Positions 9,638 to 19,635 of a stretch of 20,082 nucleotides of DNA are shown here, in pieces (the stretch's first letter is position 1; each line of letters begins with the position of its first letter). Source of the stretch: Entamoeba invadens IP1. Lineage: Eukaryota; Evosea; Mastigamoebida; Endamoebidae. The position numbers were made by a program, and so were the translations under genes. The stretch is from assembly GCF_000330505.1 (NCBI RefSeq), contig NW_004440150.1:1904-21985 (forward strand), read 5' to 3'. The notes under the pieces were generated by a model. The model did no database searches and was not told the DNA's origin. It saw only the letters and a list, made by a program, of their open reading frames with translations.

Positions 9638-11560
9638 GTTTTTGTTTTTTTGAAAAAAAATTTTATTATACAGGTAGTCAATTATTGTAAAATGAAAATG
9701 GAATAACGAGTTCAAATCGTGAACTAAAAAACAAACAAATTGCGAAAAAAATAAAAAAAACAAAATTTTATGACAAAAAGTAAAAAATAGCAAAATAAAA
9801 ATAATGGTAAAATACAATAACATTTATTCTGAAACAATAACTATGTTTTTTATACATTAAACAAAAAAAACTATTGTTTTTGAGGTGAAATGAAATACAA
9901 ATTGCAAAAGTAACATGAACACATCAGTGATAATTAAAAAACACACAAAATTTATGTACACACAATAGTCTTTATAAAAAATATAAACTTTTCAAAAAAA
10001 TCCATTATATTAACTGTGTGTTTTTTTCAGACAGTACGATGTAGAAAGATTTTTGACTGTTTTTTCTGTCTTTAATATATTTTTATCATCTTTTGGTATT
10101 TACCATATTGTGAGTAATCTTTTGAAGAGTTTGTATCAAAAGAAATTAAAATATAACAAGCAATCATTAAAAACAGTTTTTAGTGTCAAATATATATATT
10201 GTTTTTAAAAACAATTTCCCTCCATTACATATAATCCACATATTTTTATATTGTTGTCTGACTTCTTGTCTAATACATGGACTGTTTAACCAATTGTTTG
10301 TTAATGACTTTTGACAAGTTGATGTATACAATTACACATTTTAATAATCTATTGAAAGGGGTGTTTAAAATGAATAAGGTAAACCATAACTATGTTTATA
10401 ATTTTTCAAACAACAAAAAATCAAAATTCTTTGTTTATCAATGCTTTTTTATTGATTTATTTGGTGTATATTTTTAATTTTTGTTGTTTTTTACATTATG
10501 AGTAATTTATCTTTTTATTGTCAATTAAATTTTTTAAATTATTATTCTTTATATTTGGGTTGCTTGATAATTAATTGCAGAAACATCACTGTCTGTAAAA
10601 GCGATGTATTATGGATTCATTTTATTGTTATATTATTTTACAACTATTTCGACTCATCATTTTCACTATAACACAAAAGCATGTTACTCAATGTTAATAA
10701 TTACCGCTATTATCAATGAGTCATTCGGTGAACATAACCAATTATGTTTTTTCTTGTTACCACTATTATTATTTGTTGTTTTGTCAAACAAAAAATATCA
10801 ATTTTTACATTAGTTATGTGTACTTTTATCATTGTCTTTAGATTTTATGAATAATTTTCTCAGAGTTGGCATATAATAGTCTATATCGATAAGATTAACT
10901 ATATTTTATTATAAACAACCATTTTTATTAGTCATTGTTTGTATTTTTATTATATTAAAAATTATATAACTTTAAAGCAGGACACAAATTCAATTTAGAT
11001 ATTGAAACACCTTTTTGAAATTAAATACAGAAATTGAATATTTAAAAACTATAAATTATTACCATAATCAATCTCAATTGATTTAACACATTGACACTTT
11101 CACATAGAGATTGATTCAATTCATGGGTGGATTGTATGTGTGACAATTTTTAAACATTTGCTGCGTTTTGTGGGTTTCTTTAATATATTTAAAAGTCCAA
11201 ATTTGTTGTTATAAATTAATTGTTTCAAAATGCTACATTCAAGTTTTTTATTGTTGAATTGTGTTGTATTTATTAAATAATAAATCAAATGATTAATTTG
11301 ATAACTTTTAAATTCGCTTTCTTTTAAACTTACTAAATCATCATTATCAATTTTAAAAACAAACATCAAGTGGTCGCAATTGACTGTTTATGGGTTAATA
11401 CAACCATGACTTTAAAACTCCGTTATTTATCTGAAACGTCAATTTTATTAACGTAAGTATCAAAAAATCAACCATTGTTTCGTTTTACAAATATTTTTAA
11501 TTATTTTTTGTTTTTAATTAATGTTTTAGAAATGATACAAAATGTTTTTTCAACTTTTAA
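9638..11560. other. Left arm of the outer insertion, no recognised gene
   Basis: A/T-rich DNA with several open stretches I cannot assign. The most gene-like are 10277-10477 plus (ATG start, MDCLTNCLLMTFDKL) and 10604-10813 plus (strongly hydrophobic, MYYGFILLLYYF, possible membrane text), the second preceded by a TAATTGCAG that resembles a 3' splice site. None has a known motif. Candidate TIR partners in the right arm are limited to the CAGT tips. Confidence 0.35.
11121..11369 (-). CDS. Small unassigned ORF in the outer insertion
   Basis: About 82 codons on the minus strand. An ATG two codons in gives MFVFKIDNDDLVSLKESEF, followed by NHLIYYLINTTQF and a Lys-rich end. The mix of charged and aliphatic residues is more protein-like than neighbouring frames, but no family is recognised and it may be chance or a fragment. 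Confidence 0.18.
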   Translation of the reverse strand: MMFVFKIDNDDLVSLKESEFKSYQINHLIYYLINTTQFNNKKLECSILKQLIYNNKFGLLNILKKPTKRSKCLKIVTHTIHP

Positions 11561-11569
11561 CAATAAATA
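11561..11569 (+). repeat. MULE target-site duplication, left copy
   Basis: CAATAAATA, identical to 19165-19173 beside the other MULE end. Nine base pairs is the usual duplication size for Mutator-like elements. Confidence 0.82.
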
Positions 11570-11573
11570 AGGT
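11566..11573 (+). repeat. hAT2 target-site duplication, left copy
   Basis: AATAAGGT, identical to 14595-14602. It spans the last four bases of the MULE target duplication and the first four bases (AGGT) of the MULE terminal repeat, which shows that hAT2 came after the MULE. Confidence 0.9.
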
Positions 11574-11589
11574 CAGCGATCTTCCTTTT
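11574..11589 (+). repeat. hAT2 left terminal inverted repeat
   Basis: CAGCGATCTTCCTTTT, exact complement of 14579-14594. Pairing stops after the T run. Confidence 0.92.
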
Positions 11590-12016
11590 TTTTAATTATA
11601 GAACAGAACTCATAATATCTTAAAATTATTGTGTACACATCACCACTTTTCTTTGCTTTTTAAGATAAAAACCCATTTTATTACAACAACATTACGAAAA
11701 ATACTATTTTTTTACTCTTATTAAAAATAAAAAACAAAATGTATTAAAAAAGAGTATAATAGTTATTTACACACAAATTTAAAAAGATGTTTACACGTTT
11801 TAATAAAAAATGATAAATTCATAAAAATATGTTTAATTATATTTGAACACGAAATCATTATTATTATTACCATTTATTAACACAAAAAATAAATCACTCA
11901 CAATTACAAGAAAAATAAAAAGGTCATTATTTCTTTTCATAAAAAATATTTGTACATTTGTGAGAAATAAAAAATGTATTATTTAAAATAATCTTTTTAA
12001 TTTATAACATGGTGTA

Positions 12017-14042
12017 ATGAATTATAAAGAATTCATTGTTGAATTTAACGGAAAGAAATTGTGCAGCATTTGTCGTAAAGAAACTGATAATATTAAAAGC
12101 CACGCAAATAGAATTCACAAACAGTTTATAAACATGTTTAAAGAAGATCATCAGACTTTTATGTGTATTAAACAACGTATCTTTGAATCATCACGAAACG
12201 AAAACATGTTACCAATTTTAGTACTTCCCCATCAAAACACATTTTTTAATTATGAGTTTTGGCATCCAACTATACCATTAATAAGTAAAAAAAAGAATTG
12301 GTTAATTTTGACACAAAATTTCATACAATAACTCCATTAAATGAATGGGTTTTAGCGAAAAAAGAATTTAAATATTTTGTAGCAAAAATCATTTCAAAGA
12401 AAATGTTGCCTGTTGGAATGGGAAGTGTAATTTCAGAGTCATTGAGTTGTTTGTTAAATTTGTTGAAAAAATGAATTATAAAAACCCACAATTTGATGTT
12501 TTGTGCACATTTGTTAGTGAACTGAAATTAGGAGAAAAGGCGATGAGAAATTCCATAATTTTGATTGGGAATTATTTGAAAAACAAAACTATTTTAGAAA
12601 TAAATAATTCAGAGTGTGTTGGTGTTCAATTTGATGAAACGATAGATTGTGCTTCAAAATCACAACTCATTGTTTTTGTTAGAATTGTTAATTCAGATTT
12701 AGTCGTACATGACACCTTTTTAACAATTATTCTCAATAAAAACCATAATAATTCTTCAATTTCAACAAAAGGTGCAATTATTAATTATTTTGAACAAAAA
12801 CATATAGATTTAACAAAAATAACAAATTTGACAACTGACTCGTGTATAACTATGGAAAAAAACTAAAACGATTTTAGTTGATAATTTAATTGATTTAGGT
12901 GTGAAAGTAGTTTTTAGAATTAAATGTGCATTACATCAAGAAAATTTATGTGCAGCAGTATTAAAAAATGTCATGTTATTGAAACCGTCAATTTGTTTTT
13001 AAGTTGGGTATTTGGAAGTCCAAAAATTAAAGATACCATGAATACATTTTTAGAACGCAAAATGCACCTTGTCAATCAATTTTGGGTTATTCAATCACAA
13101 GGTGGATCACTCGCGCGACTTCATTAGAAATCATTTTTTTAAATGATTCATGTATAATATCTTACATTAATATATTCTACCCCAAAAACAAAAAATCAAT
13201 AATAATTGTTGAAAAAATGAGTTCTGAACAATTTTATATTGATTTGGCCTTTTTAGTTGATATTTTAAAACAATTTTCATCAATTTGTAAACTTCTCCAA
13301 ACAAACACTCTTGAAATTTTGGATTGTATGGGAATATTAAGACAACTTAATTGTTTTGTAAACTTTGTAAAACAATACCGAGATAAAAGTTATATAAATT
13401 CGATGTATTTTCCTTATTATAATTCAGTGTGTAAAAATACTTCTTTAAGAACAAGTTTGGCAGGAAATTTTATTAATGATTTGTTCGACGTGTTTGATGT
13501 TAAATTTGATGATTTCAATAAATTGGATTATTTGTTTGATTATTTTTTGGAAGGAAAAATGAACCGTAACATCGTTACTTTTATGATGAAAGGTTTTAAC
13601 ATTGGTTATTCTATTCAGAAAATTGTCGATAAACAAACTTTGAAAATAACAACAACCGAAATTTTTGATAAAAATGTCACGTTAAAATTAATGGGTGAGC
13701 TTGTGGCGTTTTATGCATTACCATTTTTGAATACAAAAAAATACACGGGTTTGGAATTTAACAAAAACAACTTTCCTTATTTATATCGAATTTGTGCTGT
13801 GATAAAAATCAATATTCCCAACTTCTGTCCTTTCAGAATGTGGGTTTTCAACAATGGCAAATATAAAAACAAAATATAGAAACAAAATGTTAAATGACTT
13901 CCTCGAAGCACAAATAAGAATCGCATTGTGTGGTGATTTTGACATTTGTGAAATTGTTAAAAAATACAAATTAAAAAATATCGATAAATATGATATAAAT
14001 GATATAAATGTATTGGAAAATTTGGAAAACGAGTTCAAATAA
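12017..14042 (+). pseudogene. hAT2 transposase (BED-finger, ZBED/ZMYM-like clade), frameshifted
   Basis: Starts at ATG 12017 with MNYKEFIVEFNGKK, then a zinc finger CSICRKETDNIKSHANRIH (Cx2C, His pair) that would bind the element's ends. Next come FVAKIISKKMLPVGMG (about 12390-12430); the catalytic block CVGVQFDETIDCASKSQLIV with the first Asp (about 12625-12680); a second block LTTDSCITME (about 12830-12860); the CALHQENLCAAVLK box (about 12925-12970); RWITRATSLE, matching the 'RWLSRG' signature of ZBED-type hAT proteins (about 13096); and a C-terminal dimerisation region SECGFSTMANIKTKY (about 13830-13880). It ends at TAA 14040-14042. About six frame changes are needed (near 12290, 12470, 12866, 13000, 13085 and 13830), several at A or T runs, yet almost no nonsense codon lies within the chosen frames. 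It is either a young pseudogene or a gene damaged by base-calling errors. Confidence 0.85.
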
Positions 14043-14578
14043 TGCATAATGTATCTTTGCTAAAGTTTAAATTATGTTAATGATATAATTAATTGTAGTT
14101 AATATCATTTTGAAACAAATGTTTAATTGTTGCTTTAAATATTTATGTTTAGTGTTGTTTTATTATTTTTGGCGTTTATTTGATTAAAAATGGTTTAATA
14201 ATAAACACAAATAATTAATTTAAAATATAAAAAAATAATGTTTTTTAATAATGTAGTTAAACTTTTATATAAATGATAAATATAATAATTATGTACAAAT
14301 AATTTAAAACTCAATTCTTTATGAATAACATTTTTGGGATACAAGTTTATTATTTTCAATAAAACAAATAATCAATTCGTACAATTGGTTTTATATTTTT
14401 ATTTAACCAAAGATTATTGGTATTTTGTTGTTTGTTTAGTTTTTTTTACAGTTTTTGAACTGTTTTTGTTGGATTATTATTATTTCAATAAAAAACAAAA
14501 AGACAAAAAATAATTTACTTGACAACTCGAAAATAATGCAACTAAGTTACAGTTCTTAAAAAATTTGCACGTTTGTTC

Positions 14579-14594
14579 AAAAGGAAGATCGCTG
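14579..14594 (-). repeat. hAT2 right terminal inverted repeat
   Basis: Sixteen bases, exact complement of 11574-11589, followed directly by the second AATAAGGT. Confidence 0.92.
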
Positions 14595-14602
14595 AATAAG
14601 GT
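14595..14602 (+). repeat. hAT2 target-site duplication, right copy
   Basis: AATAAGGT, identical to 11566-11573. Its last four bases are also the first bases of the MULE left TIR. Confidence 0.9.
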
Positions 14603-14691
14603 TCACGATTTTACACCGACACCAGTGCACATTAGTTCAATAAACTATTTTATATCAATAACATTTTTTTAAAATCAAAATTGATAATTTT
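14599..14691 (+). repeat. MULE left terminal inverted repeat
   Basis: Matches the complement of 19074-19164: AGGTTCACGATTTTAC, then CCGACACCAGTGCACATTA, then TTCAATAAACTA and onward. I count one clear substitution (GTTC against ATTC) and a few one-base differences, all in T or A runs. Its first four bases are part of the hAT2 duplication. Confidence 0.9.
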
Positions 14692-14879
14692 TAATTTCAC
14701 CAATTTTTAAAACATGATTACTATTTATTCTAATTATTTCTTAAAAACCAGATCGAATTAAATTCACAAAATAACAAACCCTTTATTAATATAATATATA
14801 TAGTAGATCTTTCTGATTATTATTGTTTACTAATCGTAATACTATTAATTATTTTAAAAACTTTAAATTTCAAACAAAG

Positions 14880-17044
14880 ATGTCAAGCACAGCAATTATT
14901 ATTTTAAGAAAAAATGATAAAGAAGAAATTGTGGATGATTACCATTTTGAAACTCCGAATGATGTAATCAATAATATTTGTCAATCTTTTCAAAATTATT
15001 CTTTCTCGTCTCAAGCATCAACAATGAAAAGTGCTTCTATCATGAATATCAAAGGAGGTAAAATATCTCTTTTTTGACTGCAAATAGTCATTCAAATAGT
15101 TCAAACCAGTTTTTTTTAAATCTACATTTACTCATTGTCCATGTAAACTTGTTTTGGTACTGTCCAAACAAAAGAACAGAGTCGTTCAAATTACACTTAA
15201 ACACCTACACACTCATAACTTTGATATTCTTCCTTGTAAAATTTATCCTTTTTATTACAGATGAAGAAAGAGCTGAAATGATAGCAAAACATAAACTTGG
15301 GGCATCTCCAGAAAATATTAAAAAGGATTTAAATCTTCCGTTTTCAAGTGTAAAAATTGGATCTATTGTAAGAAAATGCGCAGAGAAAACTGGTAGAGTA
15401 CAAAGTATTGATTTGGCTGAGTATTTAAAAACTTTGGAAAACTGGAGCACTGTTATAATAAAGTCAAAAAGTGGAGTGTTTGTTGGTTGTGTAGCGATAA
15501 ACGAACTTTTATGTAAAAATTGCAACATTGAAGAACTAATTTTGGATGACACTTGTGGGACAAATGAATTTGGAATGCCTTTATCTGTAGGAATTCTTGT
15601 AGACAAAAGTAGTCATAGTCACTGTGTGTTTTTTTTCGATACCACCAAACAGAACTTCCGAATCGTTCAAAATGGTATTAACTATCCTAAAACGAAGTGT
15701 AAATCCAAGATTGATTATTTGTGATAGGTGTCAAAGTCAAACTGTAGCCATAAAAGAAGTATATCCCACAGTTTTTATAGTGTATTGTACGGTGCATATA
15801 AGATGTAACCTTGTTGCGGCTTTTGGCAAGTGCTACTAAATTATTACAATTTACAATAAAGTCGTTTTGGAGGTTGTGAAAAAGAAGAAGTGTTATTAAA
15901 TGAATTGAATAAATTAGTAATTAAAGATGGTAATAATCAAATTCAAAAATATTTAGATGAAGAAGATGTTTTTGGTGGAAATTGCATTCTTAATACAGTT
16001 GATCAATTAATCGAATCACTCAACCAATGTGCTATCGAGTCAAAAGAGAAAGGAGTCACTTTAACCAAGTCGAGAATGATAATTGACCTTCTCAAATGTG
16101 CAAAATCGTGGCTACCAAGCTCAACAAATAAATATACAACGTCAACAACGTCAAGTGGAATTGAAGGATTTTTTGGGTGGCTTAAGCGAAGAACGTTGCA
16201 TGAGAAACTTAAATTAGTCGAACTTGTTAAATATATTATTGAATGTGCTCAAGACTTGGAACTGAAAGGCAGTCTTTTGGAACTCAACAGCGAAGAAAAA
16301 ACACACTCAATCTTTTCTGTGAAGATAATGTCGCTTTAAGTCTTACTAAAACAACAGTTTCTGATCTTCTTTAAGTTTTAAAATGGCGAACAATCAATAC
16401 ACGCTAAAAATATGGGAACAACAAGAACACAAAACAGACAAAAATGGGTTTACATGTTGTTCTTATAGTAAAACTGGTGTTCCATGTCCTCATCTTGTGA
16501 ATTTTTATATCGTATCATTGACAAAAATTCAACTTTGTTTGTTCAAATTAAACAGAACCAAGTCCGTACGAGTAGTATGTACTCATGAGTGCAAAATATA
16601 CAATCCTGAGAATTATGGTTCTATTTCCTATACAGATTATCAAATGGTTCTTGAGAAATTTTATCCCAACGCAAAGGAGAACCCCAGTTTGCTTCCATTG
16701 GTGATAAAAGTTTTTGAAGGAGAGAAAGTTTTTTTCGAAGACAAAAAAGAAGAAAAAATAGAAATCGAAGAGGATGTAAAAAGAATATCATTTTCTAGAA
16801 CAGAAAAATCTATGATAACAATTGGGGATGAAACTGTATCTATGACTAAGAGTACAACCATTGAACGGATAAAGGATCCCAAAAAGGTAAGTAAAATGAA
16901 GCAAATACGCACAGCCAACCTAGTTGCATATTCAGAAGGATCTAAAAAACCTCAAAAAAGAAGAGGGTGTGTTATATTTGTAACCAGTTGGGACATTATT
17001 CTAAGTGTTGTCCAGAACGAGTTAATTTTGGTGAACAACAATAA
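14880..17044 (+). pseudogene. MULE transposase with SWIM-like finger and zinc knuckle, frameshifted
   Basis: ATG 14880 (MSSTAIIILRKND...). N-terminal part: a region with CPCKL...HLHTHNF (about 15133-15220), like the Cys/His DNA-binding region of Mutator transposases. Core: EELILDDTCGTNEFGMPLS with the first catalytic Asp (about 15530-15590); PRLIICDRCQSQTVAIKEVYP with the second (about 15695-15765) and YCTVHIRCN after it; and STTSSGIEGFFGWLKRR with the third acidic residue, Glu (about 16143-16190). Then a SWIM-like motif TCCSYSKTGVPCPHLV (about 16452-16499), whose first pair is CC rather than CxC. At the end CYICNQLGHYSKCC (16970-17011) is a perfect CX2CX4HX4C zinc knuckle, in frame with the TAA at 17042-17044. 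Some eight frame changes are needed, several at T or A runs. The enzyme would act on the MULE TIRs; as read it is inactive. Confidence 0.85.
16970..17011 (+). other. CCHC zinc knuckle coding segment of the MULE transposase
   Basis: CYICNQLGHYSKCC fits CX2CX4HX4C exactly and lies in a different frame from the long open stretch that covers 16383-17048. The frame in which the knuckle appears ends at the TAA at 17042-17044. Zinc knuckles are common at the C-terminus of Mutator transposases, so the frame change before it is likely an artefact or a mutation. Confidence 0.7.
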
Positions 17045-17163
17045 ATAACTATTAAAAGTTTATTAATTTATTAATTTATTAATAATAAATTAAAAAATAA
17101 TATAATAAAAAGTTATTATTGTTAATTATTATTAAAAATAACTATAAATTATTCAACAGATGT

Positions 17164-17236
17164 TAGAGTACTGGGAAAAATCACTGCGGCGTGAAATATT
17201 ACTGCGAATTGTTATTGGGCCAAAAATAATGTTATT
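17164..17236 (+). repeat. Element B left terminal inverted repeat
   Basis: Pairs with 18972-19043. The most conserved core is ATCACTGCGGCGTGAAAT followed by ATTACTGCGAATTGTTATTG. It begins about 120 bases after the MULE transposase stop. Confidence 0.85.
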
Positions 17237-18971
17237 GTTGCTTGTAAAACATAAAAAATAATTTACTTTGTAAAAATGTTATATAATATGGCTATCAATA
17301 AAAACAAGGGTAAATTCGTAAAAACGAACATTCCAAACAACTCAAACTAAATATTGGTTCTTATTTTATTGATTTTAACAATTTATAACATAAAATACTA
17401 AACAATACATCAAACATAATACAAAAACGAATAAGTTAGGACATCGTATATTTAACTAATTAGTCCACTCTTTGGTTTTTATAAAACTTAATTTGATTTC
17501 TTTTCAGCTACGCGTTATTTTATGCAGGGAATATTCAAATTAATAACTTTTATTGTATAAACATAATTTATCATCAAAAACAATATGTTTTATCGTTATA
17601 ATTATATAAAAACACACAAAAATATAAACTCGAATAATTTTAGATGGAATAAACGTATTAACATTTATATTATTATTAAAACAAAAATTGTAACAAAGTG
17701 AATACAGATATGATACAAAAACGTGTTATGAACATATCATATTTATAAATTAATATAAAAAATAAATATATTTGATGATAACAAACGGTTAACGAGCATG
17801 AGTCTGTCGTGTATAATTATTTAATCACACCTTTTTGAAATCCAAATAATTTGTTGAAATGAAAGAATTAAGTTGTTTGGGGTTCTGGTGTATTAACCCT
17901 TTTAAAATAATAGTAATTTATAATAAAATTATCCATAATAAATTGACTAGTTTAATTATATGATAATAATTATTAAAAAATAGTTTCACGTTTAAAAATA
18001 AATATAATTTATTGTTGTTTTATTATAAATTTTTTATTGATATGTTGATGTTAATTAAAAATACACGTTATTCAACTATTTCACTTGTTTGATGTTTATT
18101 ATATTTTAATTATATTTATACTATAATAATAGTTCATTGTTTGATTTATTTTATGTAAATTGTGAATGTATTTTCACATCATTTTACGATCAAAATAGCC
18201 AGTGGTCATACAACCAACATGTCAAGTATTTACCGGACAATATCGATATTACAGATGTTGCTATTAAATACATAATTATATTGTTTATTCATTTTGTTTT
18301 TAAATTATTTTTTTGTGTCATGGTGTGACGGGTTAGATTCTTTCTTTGAATTTTTTAATCGAAAAATCAACGACTTTCATAAACCATAAACAAGACATTG
18401 AGTAATGTTTTTTTAATAACAAATCAATATAAAATTAACCAAGGAATTCATTTTATACATCAAAATGAAAATATATTGTTAAGTGATTATTTGGTTATTA
18501 AAATTATGAAGACGATTTTTTATTGGTAATTTTTAATCTTCATCAACAATACAATATTAAGCAAAACTTTATTGTTAAAATGTGTTCATATTTTGGCAGA
18601 GATATAGACTGTTCAATAAAATTATATTTTATAAATCGATGTAATGGGTAAATAAATATCAATTATTGGTACATTTATTCACATTTTAAAAATATCAAAA
18701 CATATTTTTATTTGATAAAATAATTTTTGGATATCCGAAACTATAATTTACAATTTGTCTTTTTGTAATAACAAAAAATTTAAATACGTTTTGTTTTTCA
18801 ATTGGAAAAGGAAAAAATAAAACCCTCATAAAAGTATATAAAAACACCATTATTCCTCTTAGCACAATCTGTTGACTTAGCCTCAAAAGATTTTGTAGAA
18901 CAAAATTGTCGTTTTTCATTTTAACAGCCTCGAATAACAAAAAAATTAAACCAAAATGTTTTAAAACCCTT

Positions 18972-19043
18972 AATAACATTATTTTTGGACAATAACAATT
19001 CGCAGTAATATTTCACGCCGCAGTGATTTTTCATGGTACTCTA
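18972..19043 (-). repeat. Element B right terminal inverted repeat
   Basis: Complement of 17164-17236 with a three-base difference near the tip and a one- or two-base length difference in GGGCC against GTCC. The MULE right TIR begins about 30 bases further on. Confidence 0.85.
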
Positions 19044-19073
19044 TGTACTTTGTAATTATATAATTTAGAAAAC

Positions 19074-19164
19074 AAAAATTCAATTTTGATTTAAAAAATG
19101 TTATTGATATAAAAATAGTTTATTGAATTAATGTGCACTGGTGTCGGTGTAAAATCGTGAACCT
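19074..19164 (-). repeat. MULE right terminal inverted repeat
   Basis: About 91 bases matching the complement of 14599-14691, ending CGTGAACCT at 19164 and followed directly by the 9-bp duplication. Confidence 0.9.
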
Positions 19165-19173
19165 CAATAAATA
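19165..19173 (+). repeat. MULE target-site duplication, right copy
   Basis: CAATAAATA, identical to 11561-11569. Confidence 0.82.
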
Positions 19174-19426
19174 TTATATTTTACTATAATTTGCTAAAGC
19201 CGACTTTTTCCACCAACTCTTTATTATTTTGGTTTTAATTTTTGTTCTGTTTTGCTTTTAAATTTTTATATAAAAAATAAATGCACAAAACGATTTTTGG
19301 TACAAAAAATAAAAAATAATTCCATTATGATAATTTTATATTATTTATTTTTATCTATTTTTTCAAGAAAATCACCTAATAATATATCAAAATTATTTAA
19401 ACAGTTTTGGGACAAATTTTTAAAAA
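19174..19426. other. Right arm of the outer insertion, no gene seen
   Basis: About 250 bases of A/T-rich DNA ending AAAAA before the 18-bp direct repeat. The open stretch 19252-19434 plus is Asn/Lys/Ile/Phe-rich and reads like chance. Confidence 0.4.
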
Positions 19427-19444
19427 ACTGTTAAAAAGAGCAGT
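19427..19444 (+). repeat. Right copy of 18-bp direct repeat flanking the outer insertion
   Basis: ACTGTTAAAAAGAGCAGT, identical to 9620-9637. It is followed by ATTGGGTTGTT, which pairs with the left flank to give a nearly perfect 15-bp stem around a 10-base loop in the pre-insertion site. Confidence 0.65.
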
Positions 19445-19500
19445 ATTGGGTTGTTGGCGAGTTAATTTGCTATAAAAATAATAAAACAATTATTATATTA

Positions 19501-19635
19501 ATGGTTTTCTTCAATTTGAAAATTCCAAGAATAACGAATTATCTTAAAACATCACAAGTGCCCGCAAATTTATACAATTTTAGATTGATGAAGGCGGTTT
19601 TTAATAATAATAAAAATATTGCCATTTTTATATAA
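19501..19635 (+). CDS. Small ORF of 44 codons, unassigned
   Basis: ATG 19501 to TAA 19633-19635, beginning MVFFNLKIPRITNYLKTSQV and continuing PANLYNFRLMKAV. The first 35 residues have a mixed, protein-like composition. It has no known motif and is probably a fragment or chance. Confidence 0.2.
   Translation: MVFFNLKIPRITNYLKTSQVPANLYNFRLMKAVFNNNKNIAIFI

Larger units (their letters stand above)
11574..14594 (+). mobile_element. hAT2: complete hAT element with TIRs and 8-bp duplication
   Basis: A 3021-bp element with 16-bp perfect terminal inverted repeats beginning CAGCGATCTTCC (hAT ends typically begin CAG) and a perfect 8-bp target duplication AATAAGGT, the size expected for hAT. It carries one transposase gene (12017-14042) on the plus strand. 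The 427 bases before the gene and the roughly 540 after it are A/T-rich and contain nothing else I can name. The perfect ends suggest a fairly recent arrival, although the gene as read is shifted several times. Confidence 0.93.
17164..19043. mobile_element. Element B: 1.88 kb TIR element nested in the MULE 3' part
   Basis: Inverted repeats of about 72 bp at 17164-17236 and 18972-19043. They read TAGAGTAC, a three-base mismatch (TGG against CAT), then a long match through GAAAAATCACTGCGGCGTGA and on to AATAATGTTATT with one or two further differences. The boundaries are uncertain: with TAGAGTAC included the flanks give a 3-bp duplication TGT (17161-17163, 19044-19046); alternatively a TA duplication (17169-17170, 19037-19038) inside a palindromic target AGAGTACTCT gives an element at 17171-19036. 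The interior carries no recognised transposase. Its most protein-like stretches are 18695-18979 minus (ATG inside the TIR, MLLRVLKHFG) and 18137-18328 plus. Probably non-autonomous, class undecided. Confidence 0.75.
11570..19164 (+). mobile_element. Mutator-like element (MULE), interrupted by hAT2 and element B
   Basis: Ends are AGGTTCACGATTTTAC on the left and its complement on the right. The left four bases (11570-11573) are separated from the rest of the left TIR (from 14599) by hAT2. Terminal repeats of about 90 bp are nearly identical and flanked by the 9-bp duplication CAATAAATA. Without hAT2 and one copy of its duplication the element is 4566 bp; without element B as well, about 2.7 kb. 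It carries one transposase gene on the plus strand (14880-17044) with Mutator features. Only a short stretch lies between the left TIR and the start codon. It cannot move as an intact unit now, because its left terminus is split and its transposase frame is broken. Confidence 0.88.
9638..19426. mobile_element. Outer insertion of unknown class, about 2.2 kb before the nested MULE
   Basis: Delimited by the 18-bp direct repeat at 9620-9637 and 19427-19444. Without the MULE complex (11570-19164) and one copy of its 9-bp duplication, the insertion is about 2.2 kb (9638-11569 plus 19174-19426). If the 10-bp duplication is right, its ends read CAGTGTTTTTG and, reversed, CAGTTTTTTAAAA: short, weak inverted ends. 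No transposase is visible in either piece. The class is unknown. It is the oldest visible layer of the nest, because the MULE lies inside it. Confidence 0.5.

Noticed and set aside
2750..14042. hAT1 and hAT2 as copies of one transposon family
   Set aside because: Their catalytic blocks differ (VDTAKF against QFDETIDC), as do their finger spacing and C-terminal motifs, and the hAT2 TIR motif CAGCGATCTTCC was not found near hAT1.
15205..15606. A 133-codon open stretch on the minus strand
   Set aside because: It is opposite the MULE core, where the plus strand shows the catalytic Asp motif; its text has no family features.
12017..17044. Programmed ribosomal frameshifting in hAT2 and the MULE
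   Set aside because: There are far too many shifts per gene, in both directions, with no recurring slippery motif; decay or sequence error is more likely.
9638..19426. Outer insertion as a LINE or SINE retroposon
   Set aside because: An 18-bp direct repeat would fit target-primed insertion, but no poly-A or poly-T tail of convincing length, reverse transcriptase or known SINE text is visible; left as class unknown.
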